Below, piece after piece: positions 1 through 5,406 of a stretch of DNA of 5,406 nt. The stretch's first letter is position 1, and each line of letters begins with the position of its first letter. The notes beneath the pieces were generated by a model. The model saw only the letters and a program-made list of their open reading frames with translations, ran no database searches and had not been told where the DNA came from. The stretch spans positions 1 to 5,406 of the forward strand of contig QKGW01000505.1 in the NCBI GenBank assembly GCA_003250275.1, read 5' to 3'. The stretch is from Alphaproteobacteria bacterium (GTDB lineage Bacteria; Pseudomonadota; Alphaproteobacteria; Rhodospirillales; Rhodospirillaceae). Both the position numbers and the translations under genes were made by a program.

Positions 1-274
1 TCGCCTGGATGCCCGAGCGATTCTGGTCGGAGTCCGCGCCGCCGTCGAAGCCGAGCAGGCTGTCGATTTCGTCCTGGTTGAGAACGCGGGCGGATTCGCG
101 GCCCGAGACGTTGGTCATCAGGTCGGTTTCGGTGGCGTCGCCACCACCGAGCATCGCTTCCCACTCGGCGGAGACGTCCTCGGCCTTGCCGTCGCCGGGC
201 TCGTCGGCCATGGCCTCCCATTCGGCCATCAGGGCTTCCTCGTCGCCGGCGCTGCGTCCCTTGTCCTCGGCCAT
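1..274 (-). CDS. fliM: FliM, flagellar motor switch protein (N-terminal 91 residues; runs off the left edge)
   Basis: FliM forms the cytoplasmic C-ring with FliG and FliN and receives CheY-P to switch rotation. Only the N-terminus is visible, read from an ATG at 274-272. The diagnostic element is VLNQDEIDSLLGF at residues 64-76, which matches the conserved FliM N-terminal CheY-P-binding peptide (LSQxEIDALL type). It is preceded by an unusually long acidic extension of about 60 residues carrying two copies of AEWEAM (residues 17-22 and 36-41). Enteric FliM has the EIDALL motif almost at its N-terminus. The start is supported by a GGAGA ribosome-binding site about 7 nt upstream. fliM follows fliL by 30 nt on the same strand, so the two are very probably co-transcribed. 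The middle CheC-like and C-terminal SpoA domains lie outside the window. Confidence 0.9.
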   Translation of the reverse strand, partial: MAEDKGRSAGDEEALMAEWEAMADEPGDGKAEDVSAEWEAMLGGGDATETDLMTNVSGRESARVLNQDEIDSLLGFDGGADSDQNRSGIQA

Positions 275-304
275 GCCGTCTCTCCGTTCACCCCGCTGGG
301 CGGA

Positions 305-835
305 TCACTGCACCAGAACGTCCTGGAACAGGACGTCGTTGATCTTGGCCGGAGCGGCGACGCGGTTCACCCGCATCATCAGCTCCTCGCGCAGGCGGTA
401 CATGCCCGCCGCGCCCTGCAAATCCTCGGTCCGAAGCTCGCGCAGGTAAACCTGGAAGCTGTCGACGATGCGCGGCAGCATCGCCTCGATCTTCGGCGTG
501 TCGGCGGCGGAGGCGAGTTCCAGGCGCACCTTGATCTTGAGGTGCGCGGGGCGGCGGCCCTGGCCGGGATTGAGGTTCACCAACATCTCCGGCAGCTCGT
601 AGAACACCGGCGGCGCCACCGGCTTTTCGGCGGCGACCTTCTCGGCCTCCTGATGCTTGCCCGCGCCGAGCATTTCGAGCACCGGGTCGGCGAGACCGGT
701 GAAGTACGCCCCGGCGGCGGCTCCGACGATCAGGAGCAGCGGCAGCACCACGAGGATGATGCGTTTCTTCTTTCCGCCGGACTTCGCGGACGCGGACGCG
801 CCGCCTTCAATGTCGTCGTCGTAATCTTCGGCCAT
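305..835 (-). CDS. fliL: FliL, flagellar basal-body-associated membrane protein
   Basis: FliL is a single-pass inner-membrane protein that associates with the stator and MS-ring and supports motor torque. The 176-residue protein has the family layout: an acidic cytoplasmic N-terminus, a KKKR stop at about residues 22-25, one transmembrane helix at about 26-47, then a periplasmic domain. That domain contains FYELPEMLVNL and later LREELMMRVN, both typical of FliL, and its length is normal for the family. I chose the ATG at 835-833. A TTG three codons upstream (844-842) is also open, but the GGCGGG/AAGG sequence at 845-852 lies about 9 nt from the ATG and abuts the TTG. It is the first gene of a minus-strand operon with fliM and is divergent from flgF across a roughly 315-bp control region. 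Confidence 0.93.
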   Translation of the reverse strand: MAEDYDDDIEGGASASAKSGGKKKRIILVVLPLLLIVGAAAGAYFTGLADPVLEMLGAGKHQEAEKVAAEKPVAPPVFYELPEMLVNLNPGQGRRPAHLKIKVRLELASAADTPKIEAMLPRIVDSFQVYLRELRTEDLQGAAGMYRLREELMMRVNRVAAPAKINDVLFQDVLVQ

Positions 836-860
836 TCCGCGCAACCCGCCTTGTCGTTCG

Positions 861-877
861 CCGCCCGCGCCGGGCGG
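861..877. repeat. Perfect GC-rich inverted repeat in the fliL leader
   Basis: CCGCCCG (861-867) and CGGGCGG (871-877) are perfect complements separated by 3 nt. The repeat lies 26 nt upstream of the fliL start codon and would fold into a compact hairpin in a fliL mRNA that begins further upstream. There is no T-run on either side, so it is not an intrinsic terminator. A role in mRNA stability or translation of fliL is only a guess. Confidence 0.5.
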
Positions 878-885
878 AAATCCTC

Positions 886-920
886 AGCTTTTCGCCCCGC
901 CTTCGGGGCAGCCTGAAGCT
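886..920. repeat. Nested inverted repeat between fliL and flgF
   Basis: An inner perfect stem, GCCCCG (894-899) and CGGGGC (904-909), has a 4-nt loop. It is enclosed by outer arms AGCTT (886-890) and AAGCT (916-920). No T-tract follows on either strand, so termination is unlikely. It would sit in or near the 5' end of a fliL transcript started near the CtrA-like box at 933-947. It could instead be an operator-like dyad or have no function. Confidence 0.45.
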
Positions 921-932
921 AACCCGAATTGA

Positions 933-947
933 TTAAGAAGACATGAA
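933..947. promoter_or_regulatory. CtrA-like box (TTAA-N7-TGAA), candidate control site for fliL-fliM
   Basis: TTAA at 933-936 and TGAA at 944-947 are separated by 7 nt. This is one mismatch from the CtrA consensus TTAA-N7-TTAA. It lies in the only AT-rich patch on the fliL side of the control region, about 100 bp upstream of the fliL start. In Caulobacter the fliLM operon is a CtrA-activated class II flagellar operon, so the placement fits. A single imperfect match can occur by chance, and no clear -35/-10 pair was seen. Confidence 0.35.
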
Positions 948-950
948 ATC

Positions 951-990
951 CCCGGCGCGACCCGGCGATTTTTGCCGGGCAGACCCGGCA
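951..990. promoter_or_regulatory. Cluster of CCCGGC elements, candidate FlbD-type enhancer (ftr-like) for the flgF promoter
   Basis: CCCGGC occurs at 951-956, 961-966 and 984-989 on the plus strand and in inverted form (GCCGGG) at 974-979. The 961-979 pair makes a perfect 6-bp palindrome with a 7-nt AT-rich spacer, and 951 and 961 are one helical turn apart. The cluster lies about 100-140 bp upstream of the predicted flgF transcription start. That is the usual distance for the enhancer of a sigma-54 promoter. Caulobacter ftr elements bound by the sigma-54 activator FlbD contain a similar CCCGGCA-type core; that comparison is from memory and was not aligned here. No flbD gene is in the window. 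Confidence 0.55.
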
Positions 991-1046
991 GCAAACGCTC
1001 CGCTCCCACCCGGATGGACCGCAGAAATCGCATATTTTTCAGCGGA

Positions 1047-1059
1047 ATTCAACACCTTA
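1047..1059 (+). promoter_or_regulatory. IHF-like site between enhancer cluster and sigma-54 promoter
   Basis: ATTCAACACCTTA differs at one position from the IHF core consensus WATCAA-N4-TTR. An AT-rich tract (CATATTTTTC, 1031-1040) lies just 5' of it, as is common for IHF sites. It sits between the CCCGGC cluster and the -24 element. There a bend would bring an enhancer-bound activator to sigma-54 polymerase, as described for Caulobacter hook and flagellin promoters. It is close to the -24 element (7 nt), so some steric limitation is possible. Confidence 0.45.
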
Positions 1060-1065
1060 TGGGTA

Positions 1066-1081
1066 TGGCACGGCGAGTGCA
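1066..1081 (+). promoter_or_regulatory. Sigma-54 (-24/-12) promoter for the flgFGAH operon
   Basis: TGGCACG (1066-1072), 4 nt, then GTGCA (1077-1081) matches the sigma-54 consensus TGGCACG-N4-TTGCW at all but one position (G for T at 1077). The invariant GG (1067-1068) and GC (1079-1080) have the required 10-nt separation. It faces flgF. Transcription should begin near 1092, giving a leader of about 59 nt. Sigma-54 control of rod/ring operons is established in Caulobacter, which agrees with the gene context and with the enhancer-like cluster and IHF-like site upstream. Confidence 0.82.
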
Positions 1082-1150
1082 TCTCACGAGCCAAGAACTG
1101 CGCACCGCGGGCAAACGGCGGGCCGGATACGAAAACGACGGGATCGACCA

Positions 1151-1894
1151 ATGGAAAACGCGAGCTATATCGCGCTCAGCCGTCAGACCGCCTTGTGGCG
1201 TCAGATGGACCAGATCGCGAACAACATGGCGAACCTCAATACCGCGGGCTACAAGGGCGAGCACGAGCTGTTCACCGACTACGTCGCCCAGGTTCGCACC
1301 GACCGTTCGCTGTTCAAGGACAAGGTGGCCTTCACCCAGGACTTCGGCATGGTCCGCGACCTCTCCGAGGGCGCGCTCGAGACCACCGGAAACTCGCTCG
1401 ACGTGGCGATCAGCGGCAAGGGCTACTTCGAGGTCGAGACCGCGAACGGCCAGCGCTACTACACCCGCGACGGCCACTTCAAGCTCAACGCCAACGGCGA
1501 ACTCGCCACCGCGGCGGGCGATCTCGTGCTCAACGACGCCCAGCAGCCGATCTTCATCGCCCCCGGCGAAACCGAGATCACTTTCAACCGCGACGGCAGC
1601 ATCTCCACCGAGAACGGCCCGATCGGCCGCCTGCGCCTCGTCAGCTTCGCCGACGAACGGGCGCTCAAGAAGGTCTCGGGCGGGCTCTACGACGCCGGCG
1701 AACAGGCCGCCGAACCGGCCCAGGCGCCCAACCTGGTGCAGGGGATGATCGAGGCGTCGAACGTCAACCCGATGCTCGAAATGACCCGGATGATCCAGGT
1801 GCAGCGCGCCTACGACACCGCGCAGCAGATGATCGACACCGAACACGACCGCGTGCGCAGCGCCATCGACGCCTACGCCAAGACGTTCAGCTGA
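1151..1894 (+). CDS. flgF: FlgF, flagellar basal-body rod protein
   Basis: FlgF is a proximal rod subunit exported through the flagellar type III apparatus and assembled in the periplasm. The 247-residue protein begins with the alphaproteobacterial form MENASYIALSRQ. It carries the rod signature NNMANLNTAGYK at residues 24-35, the central ISGKGYFEV element at about 87-95, and a conserved C-terminal helix with ASNVNPMLEM and QVQRAYDTAQQMI. N- and C-terminal helices of this sort pack together in the axial protein family. There is no cleavable signal peptide, as expected for type III export. It is the first gene of the operon, about 59 nt downstream of the predicted start of transcription, with a modest GGGA ribosome-binding site 7 nt before the ATG. 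flgG follows after 21 nt. Confidence 0.95.
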   Translation: MENASYIALSRQTALWRQMDQIANNMANLNTAGYKGEHELFTDYVAQVRTDRSLFKDKVAFTQDFGMVRDLSEGALETTGNSLDVAISGKGYFEVETANGQRYYTRDGHFKLNANGELATAAGDLVLNDAQQPIFIAPGETEITFNRDGSISTENGPIGRLRLVSFADERALKKVSGGLYDAGEQAAEPAQAPNLVQGMIEASNVNPMLEMTRMIQVQRAYDTAQQMIDTEHDRVRSAIDAYAKTFS

Positions 1895-1915
1895 GGCAGG
1901 AAAGGATAACCCACC

Positions 1916-2701
<786 letters not shown>

Positions 2702-2711
2702 GGAGGCGACG

Positions 2712-3728
2712 ATGAAGCTCCGCACCGTTCTTCTCGTTTCCGGCCTCGCGCTCGCCGCGTTCGCCCCCGCCCCGCCGGCATCGGCGCAGGCGCTCGGCGT
2801 GCAGATGGCGTCCGCCGCCGAGATCGAGCCGCTCAACGTGCTCAACCCGGTGATCACCGTGCGCAGCGCCACGATCAAGGTCAGCGACGTGTTCTCCGGC
2901 CCGATCCCGAAGGGCGACCGCGCGATCCTCAACGCCCCCGCGCCGGGCGAGCGGATGGTGCTCGACGCCGACCTCCTCGGCCGCATCGCCCGCCTCTACG
3001 AACTCGACTGGAAGCCGCTCTCGCGCGACATCCGCGCGGTAGTCAAGCGCGACGCCCGCACCGTCGGCGAAAGCGAGATCCTCGACGCGGTGCGCGCCGC
3101 GCTCGTCGCCGAGGGCGCGCCCCGGAACGCCGAGCTGATTCCCGCCACCGCCGGCTTCGGGGTGCAGCTGCCCGCCGAGGCGGTGCCGTCGGTTTCGGTC
3201 GGCCAGGCCGCCTACGATCCGCACAGCCAGCGCTTCTCGACCGTCGTCGACATCACCGCGACCGCGAACGACCGCGTCGTCTACACCCGTCAGGTGGCGA
3301 TCGCCGGGCGCGCCTTCGCGACCGAGGCGCTGCCGGTGCTCTCGACCACGCTCAACCGCGGCGACATCATCTCCGCCAACGACATCACCGTCGCCAACGT
3401 GCGCGCCGACCGCGTCGCCGAGAGCGCGATCACCGATCCCTACGCCCTCGTCGGCAAGCAGGTCCGCCGCCAGATCAAGGAAGGCGAGCCGGTGCGCGCC
3501 AACCAGCTGCAGACCCCGATCCTGGTCGACCGCGGCGACGAAGTGGTGATCTTCTACGCGCTCAAGACGATGAACCTGACCGCCAAGGGCAAGGCCCTCG
3601 ACGCCGGCGGCCAGGGCGACGTGATCCGCATCCTCAACACCAAGAGCAACCGCACGCTGCTCGCCAAGATTGTGCAGCCGCATCAGGTCGTGGTGGACGT
3701 GATCCCCACCCAGACCGCGCTGCGTTAA
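2712..3728 (+). CDS. flgA: FlgA, periplasmic chaperone for flagellar P-ring assembly
   Basis: FlgA helps FlgI polymerise into the P ring around the rod. The 338-residue protein has a Sec signal peptide (MKLR, hydrophobic core at about 5-18, likely cleavage after ASA at 23-25). A long N-terminal region follows that includes VFSGPIPKGDRAIL and LYELDWKPLSR. The C-terminal SAF-type domain, from about residue 207, contains LNRGDIISANDI, LVGKQVRR and GEPVRANQLQ, then the characteristic LTAKGKALDAGGQGDVIRILN. It is about 120 residues longer than enteric FlgA. The extra length is N-terminal and, as I recall, common in alphaproteobacteria. The AGGAGG-type ribosome-binding site immediately follows the flgG stop codon, suggesting close translational linkage. 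flgI, which encodes its client, is not in this window. Confidence 0.93.
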   Translation: MKLRTVLLVSGLALAAFAPAPPASAQALGVQMASAAEIEPLNVLNPVITVRSATIKVSDVFSGPIPKGDRAILNAPAPGERMVLDADLLGRIARLYELDWKPLSRDIRAVVKRDARTVGESEILDAVRAALVAEGAPRNAELIPATAGFGVQLPAEAVPSVSVGQAAYDPHSQRFSTVVDITATANDRVVYTRQVAIAGRAFATEALPVLSTTLNRGDIISANDITVANVRADRVAESAITDPYALVGKQVRRQIKEGEPVRANQLQTPILVDRGDEVVIFYALKTMNLTAKGKALDAGGQGDVIRILNTKSNRTLLAKIVQPHQVVVDVIPTQTALR

Positions 3729-3733
3729 GGGAG
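3727..3733 (+). promoter_or_regulatory. Ribosome-binding site that decides the flgH start
   Basis: AAGGGAG overlaps the flgA stop codon and lies 8 nt before the ATG at 3742. An in-frame GTG at 3733 overlaps the element itself and so cannot be served by it. The ATG is therefore preferred, giving a 253-residue FlgH precursor. Confidence 0.7.
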
Positions 3734-3741
3734 TGACGACG

Positions 3742-4503
3742 ATGTCCCGCACCCGCACGTTCACCCGGCTCGGAGCCCTCGCCCTCGCGGCGGCGCTGCT
3801 CTCGGGCTGCAACACCCTCACCCGCCTCTCCGAGATCGGCGAGGAGCCGAAGCTCTCGGCGATCGAGAACCCGACGCAGAAGTCCGGCTACCAGCCGGTG
3901 ACCATGCCGATGCCCGATCCCGAAGAGCCGCGGCCGATGGCGAACTCGCTGTGGCGGCCCGGCGCGCGCGCCTTCTTCAAGGACCAGCGCGCCGCCAAGG
4001 TCGGCGACATCCTCACCGTCGCGGTGTCGATCACCGACAGCGCCGATCTTTCCAACACCTCCTCGCAGTCGCGCGGCGGCGATGGCGAGAGCATGGGCTT
4101 CTCGACCCTCCTCGGCCTCGAAAACAGCGTCAACAAGGTGCTGCCGAACACCGTCGACCCGACCAGCCTGGTCGGCGGCGTGACCAGCGCGCGCGACATC
4201 ACCGGCTCCGGCTCGATCGCCCGGACCGAGACGATCAAGATCTCGGTGGCCGCGGTGGTGGTGCAGGTGCTGCCCAACGGCAACCTCGTGATCGCCGGTT
4301 CGCAGGAGGTGCGGGTCAACTACGAGTTGCGGCAGCTGCAGGTCTCCGGCGTGATCCGCCGCGAGGACATCAGCTCGGTCAACACCATCGCCTCGTCCGA
4401 CATCGCCGAGTTGCGCGTCGCCTACGGCGGGCGCGGCACCATCAGCGACATGCAGACGCCGCGCTACGGCTCGCAGCTGCTCGACGTGATCCTGCCCTTC
4501 TAA
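3742..4503 (+). CDS. flgH: FlgH, flagellar L-ring lipoprotein
   Basis: FlgH forms the outer-membrane L ring, the bushing through which the rod passes. The 253-residue precursor has a lipoprotein signal peptide with positive residues at the start (SRTRTFTR), a hydrophobic stretch, and the lipobox LSGC at residues 20-23. Cys23 is the predicted lipidated residue. Family motifs are SLWRPGARAFFKDQRA, VGDILTVAVSITD, and the C-terminal block NGNLVIAGSQEVRVN followed by GVIRREDISSVNTIASSDIAELRVAYGG and a terminal LLDVILPF. The residue after Cys23 is Asn, consistent with outer-membrane sorting in enteric rules. It is the last gene of the operon, 13 nt after flgA, with a strong terminator 36 nt beyond its stop. 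Confidence 0.96.
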   Translation: MSRTRTFTRLGALALAAALLSGCNTLTRLSEIGEEPKLSAIENPTQKSGYQPVTMPMPDPEEPRPMANSLWRPGARAFFKDQRAAKVGDILTVAVSITDSADLSNTSSQSRGGDGESMGFSTLLGLENSVNKVLPNTVDPTSLVGGVTSARDITGSGSIARTETIKISVAAVVVQVLPNGNLVIAGSQEVRVNYELRQLQVSGVIRREDISSVNTIASSDIAELRVAYGGRGTISDMQTPRYGSQLLDVILPF

Positions 4504-4538
4504 TCCTTTTCCGCGGCGATACCCGTCTGCCGCCACTC

Positions 4539-4567
4539 GGTCCCGGCCTTCGTGCCGGGACCTTTTT
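4539..4567 (+). terminator. Intrinsic terminator of the flgFGAH operon
   Basis: A perfect 9-bp stem, GGTCCCGGC (4539-4547) and GCCGGGACC (4554-4562), has a 6-nt loop and is followed directly by five Ts. It begins 35 nt after the flgH stop codon and marks the end of the operon, separating it from the FlaF-like gene. Confidence 0.92.
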
Positions 4568-4577
4568 CTTGGGTGTA

Positions 4578-4596
4578 TTTGCGGTTCCTTAACCAT
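4578..4596. promoter_or_regulatory. TTAACCAT element, possible CtrA half-site or promoter region of the FlaF-like gene
   Basis: TTAACCAT at 4589-4596 equals the conserved half of many CtrA boxes. The matching upstream half, TTTG at 4578-4581 with the correct 7-nt spacing, agrees with TTAA at only two of four positions. It lies between the flgH terminator and the FlaF-like gene, where a promoter is needed because the terminator isolates that gene. I see no convincing -35/-10 or -24/-12 pair nearby. Confidence 0.3.
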
Positions 4597-4607
4597 CGCC
4601 GCGCGAA

Positions 4608-4631
4608 ACTCTCGGGCGAAGGCCGGAGAGT
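4608..4631 (+). repeat. Imperfect hairpin in the leader of the FlaF-like gene
   Basis: ACTCTC (4608-4613) pairs with GAGAGT (4626-4631). After one G-G mismatch, GGC (4615-4617) pairs with GCC (4622-4624) around the loop GAAG. It lies 41 nt upstream of the start codon and 28 nt before the ribosome-binding site. It has no T-run and so is not a terminator. It may be a leader-RNA structure affecting stability or translation; this is inferred from the fold only. Confidence 0.4.
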
Positions 4632-4672
4632 GCCCGCATTCCCGGCGACGAACGCATCGGGAGACCGCGCAC

Positions 4673-5017
4673 ATGACCACCCAGATTTCGACTTTCGAAG
4701 ACGACGCCCTCGCCCTCACCCAGGCGGCGGTGGGTATGTCGCAGGCGCTCGAAGCCGGCGATGGCCCGGCGCTCGCCGCCGCCCTCGACGAGAACCTCAA
4801 GCTTTGGACCGCGATCAAGACCCTGATGGGGTCGTCCGACTGCCGCCTGCCCGCGGATATCCGCACCAATCTCACCCGGCTGTCCGACTACACCGCCAAG
4901 GTGACCTTCGATCTCTCGCCGGAACGCCGCGCGCAGAAGATCGAGGCGCTGATCAACACCAACCTGCAGATCGCCGAAGGCCTGCTCGAAGGCCAGGCGA
5001 AGGCGATCGCGAGCTGA
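4673..5017 (+). CDS. flaF: FlaF-family flagellin regulator
   Basis: FlaF is a small cytoplasmic protein found in alphaproteobacteria. It is needed for normal flagellin synthesis or secretion and acts in opposition to FlbT, which controls flagellin mRNA. This 114-residue protein has the family's conserved pattern: LAAALDENLKLWT at about residues 34-46, RLPADIRTNLTRLSDYT just after the middle, and LINTNLQIAEGL near the C-terminus. It has no signal peptide or membrane segment and appears all-helical. It differs from the textbook form in lacking the usual N-terminal YQ...PR-type segment. The start is supported by GGGAGA 8 nt upstream of the ATG. It is a single-gene unit, bounded by the flgH terminator upstream and a bidirectional terminator downstream. 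The family call rests on recalled motifs, so a divergent flagellar protein remains possible. Confidence 0.68.
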   Translation: MTTQISTFEDDALALTQAAVGMSQALEAGDGPALAAALDENLKLWTAIKTLMGSSDCRLPADIRTNLTRLSDYTAKVTFDLSPERRAQKIEALINTNLQIAEGLLEGQAKAIAS

Positions 5018-5037
5018 AGCTCTCCGCCGCGCCCATG

Positions 5038-5071
5038 AAAAAGCCCCCGCTCGGTTCGAGCGGGGGCTTTT
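5038..5071. terminator. Bidirectional intrinsic terminator between flaF and dksA
   Basis: A perfect 11-bp stem, GCCCCCGCTCG (5043-5053) and CGAGCGGGGGC (5057-5067), has a 3-nt loop. It is flanked by an A-tract (5038-5042) and a T-tract (5068-5071), so it ends in a T-run on both strands. It begins 20 nt after the flaF stop codon and lies 19 nt beyond the dksA stop, serving both convergent genes. Confidence 0.95.
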
Positions 5072-5090
5072 CGTTTGCGCCGGGATGGCG

Positions 5091-5406
5091 TCATTCGTCT
5101 CGGTGGGTACGCTCCAGACGCTCGTGGCGCTCTTGCGCTTCGAGCGACAGGGTCGCGATCGGCCGCGCCTCGAGGCGGCGGATGCCGATCGGCTCCTGGG
5201 TTTCCTGGCAGTAGCCGTAGGAGCCGTCCTCGACCCGCAGCAGCGCCTCGTCGATCTTGGCGATCAGCTTGCGCGCGCGGTCGCGGGTGCGGAGTTCGAG
5301 CGCACGGTCGGTCTCCGAGGAGGCCCGGTCGGCGATGTCCGCCTCGTTCACCGGTCCTTCGCGCAGATGATCGAGCGTCTCCTCCGACTCACGCAGGAGG
5401 TCGGAA
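5091..5406 (-). CDS. dksA: DksA-type RNA polymerase-binding regulator with degenerate zinc finger (N-terminus beyond the right edge)
   Basis: DksA binds the RNA polymerase secondary channel and, with ppGpp, retunes promoters during stress. The frame is open to the window edge, giving 104 visible residues starting SDLLRESEETLDHL, so roughly 35-40 N-terminal residues are missing. An in-frame GTG at 5351 is not the real start. The coiled-coil tip DIADRA keeps the functional D-x-x-D-x-A pattern (E. coli D71, D74, A76). It is followed by LELRTRDRARKLIAKID and GIRRLEARP, which are highly DksA-like. Of the four zinc-binding cysteines in the classical form, only the first remains: CQET replaces CxxC, and SLEA replaces the second CxxC with the 17-residue spacing intact. 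This pattern is known for cysteine-poor DksA proteins, including many from alphaproteobacteria. It is convergent with flaF. Confidence 0.93.
   Translation of the reverse strand, partial: SDLLRESEETLDHLREGPVNEADIADRASSETDRALELRTRDRARKLIAKIDEALLRVEDGSYGYCQETQEPIGIRRLEARPIATLSLEAQERHERLERTHRDE

Noticed and set aside
9..449. A 146-codon plus-strand open frame opposite fliM and fliL
   Set aside because: Ser/Arg-rich shadow translation. The minus strand encodes the conserved FliM motif and the FliL C-terminus here.
842..844. TTG as the fliL start codon
   Set aside because: The ATG three codons downstream has a ribosome-binding site at normal spacing, whereas the TTG abuts that site.
4570..4582. 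TTGGGTGTATTTGC as a possible sigma-54 promoter for flaF
   Set aside because: The GG and GC are only 7-8 nt apart where 10 are required, and the flanking bases do not match.
3634..4875. A 413-codon minus-strand open frame opposite flgH and the start of flaF
   Set aside because: It crosses a strong terminator and two genes, and its composition is that of an antisense shadow.
5349..5351. GTG as the dksA start codon
   Set aside because: The frame stays open to the window edge, and the upstream residues (ending LDHLREGP) fit a normal DksA, so the true start is outside.

Overview
This window is part of a flagellar gene cluster from a GC-rich alphaproteobacterium. The gene set and order point to the alphaproteobacteria, most likely a Rhodospirillales-like or Caulobacter-like lineage. 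fliL-fliM is divergent from flgF-flgG-flgA-flgH, followed by a FlaF-family gene and a convergent dksA whose zinc-finger cysteines are mostly replaced. The assignment rests on gene content and protein motifs, not on a database search.

Layout. Positions 1-835 on the minus strand hold fliL followed by the start of fliM, which runs off the left edge. Positions 836-1150 are a roughly 315-bp divergent control region. It contains GC-rich hairpins on the fliL side, a CtrA-like box, a cluster of CCCGGC elements resembling flagellar enhancers, an IHF-like site and a very good sigma-54 (-24/-12) promoter facing flgF. Positions 1151-4503 hold the tightly spaced operon flgF-flgG-flgA-flgH, closed by a strong intrinsic terminator at 4539-4567. 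A short leader with a TTAACCAT element and an imperfect hairpin precedes a 114-aa FlaF-like gene (4673-5017). A bidirectional terminator (5038-5071) separates this gene from dksA, which enters from the right edge on the minus strand.

How the genes work together. FlgF and FlgG form the proximal and distal rod of the flagellar basal body. FlgA is the periplasmic chaperone for P-ring assembly, and FlgH is the outer-membrane L-ring lipoprotein. FliL sits at the stator/basal-body interface, and FliM is the C-ring switch protein that binds CheY-P. FlaF in alphaproteobacteria controls flagellin production or secretion. DksA is a global RNA-polymerase regulator and the only non-structural, non-flagellar gene here.

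No previously undescribed system is evident: the coding content is conventional. The most informative part is the divergent regulatory region. Its enhancer - IHF - sigma-54 order matches the architecture known for Caulobacter late flagellar promoters. Smaller points of interest are a duplicated AEWEAM motif in the FliM N-terminus, the cysteine-poor DksA, and the structured leader of the FlaF-like gene.
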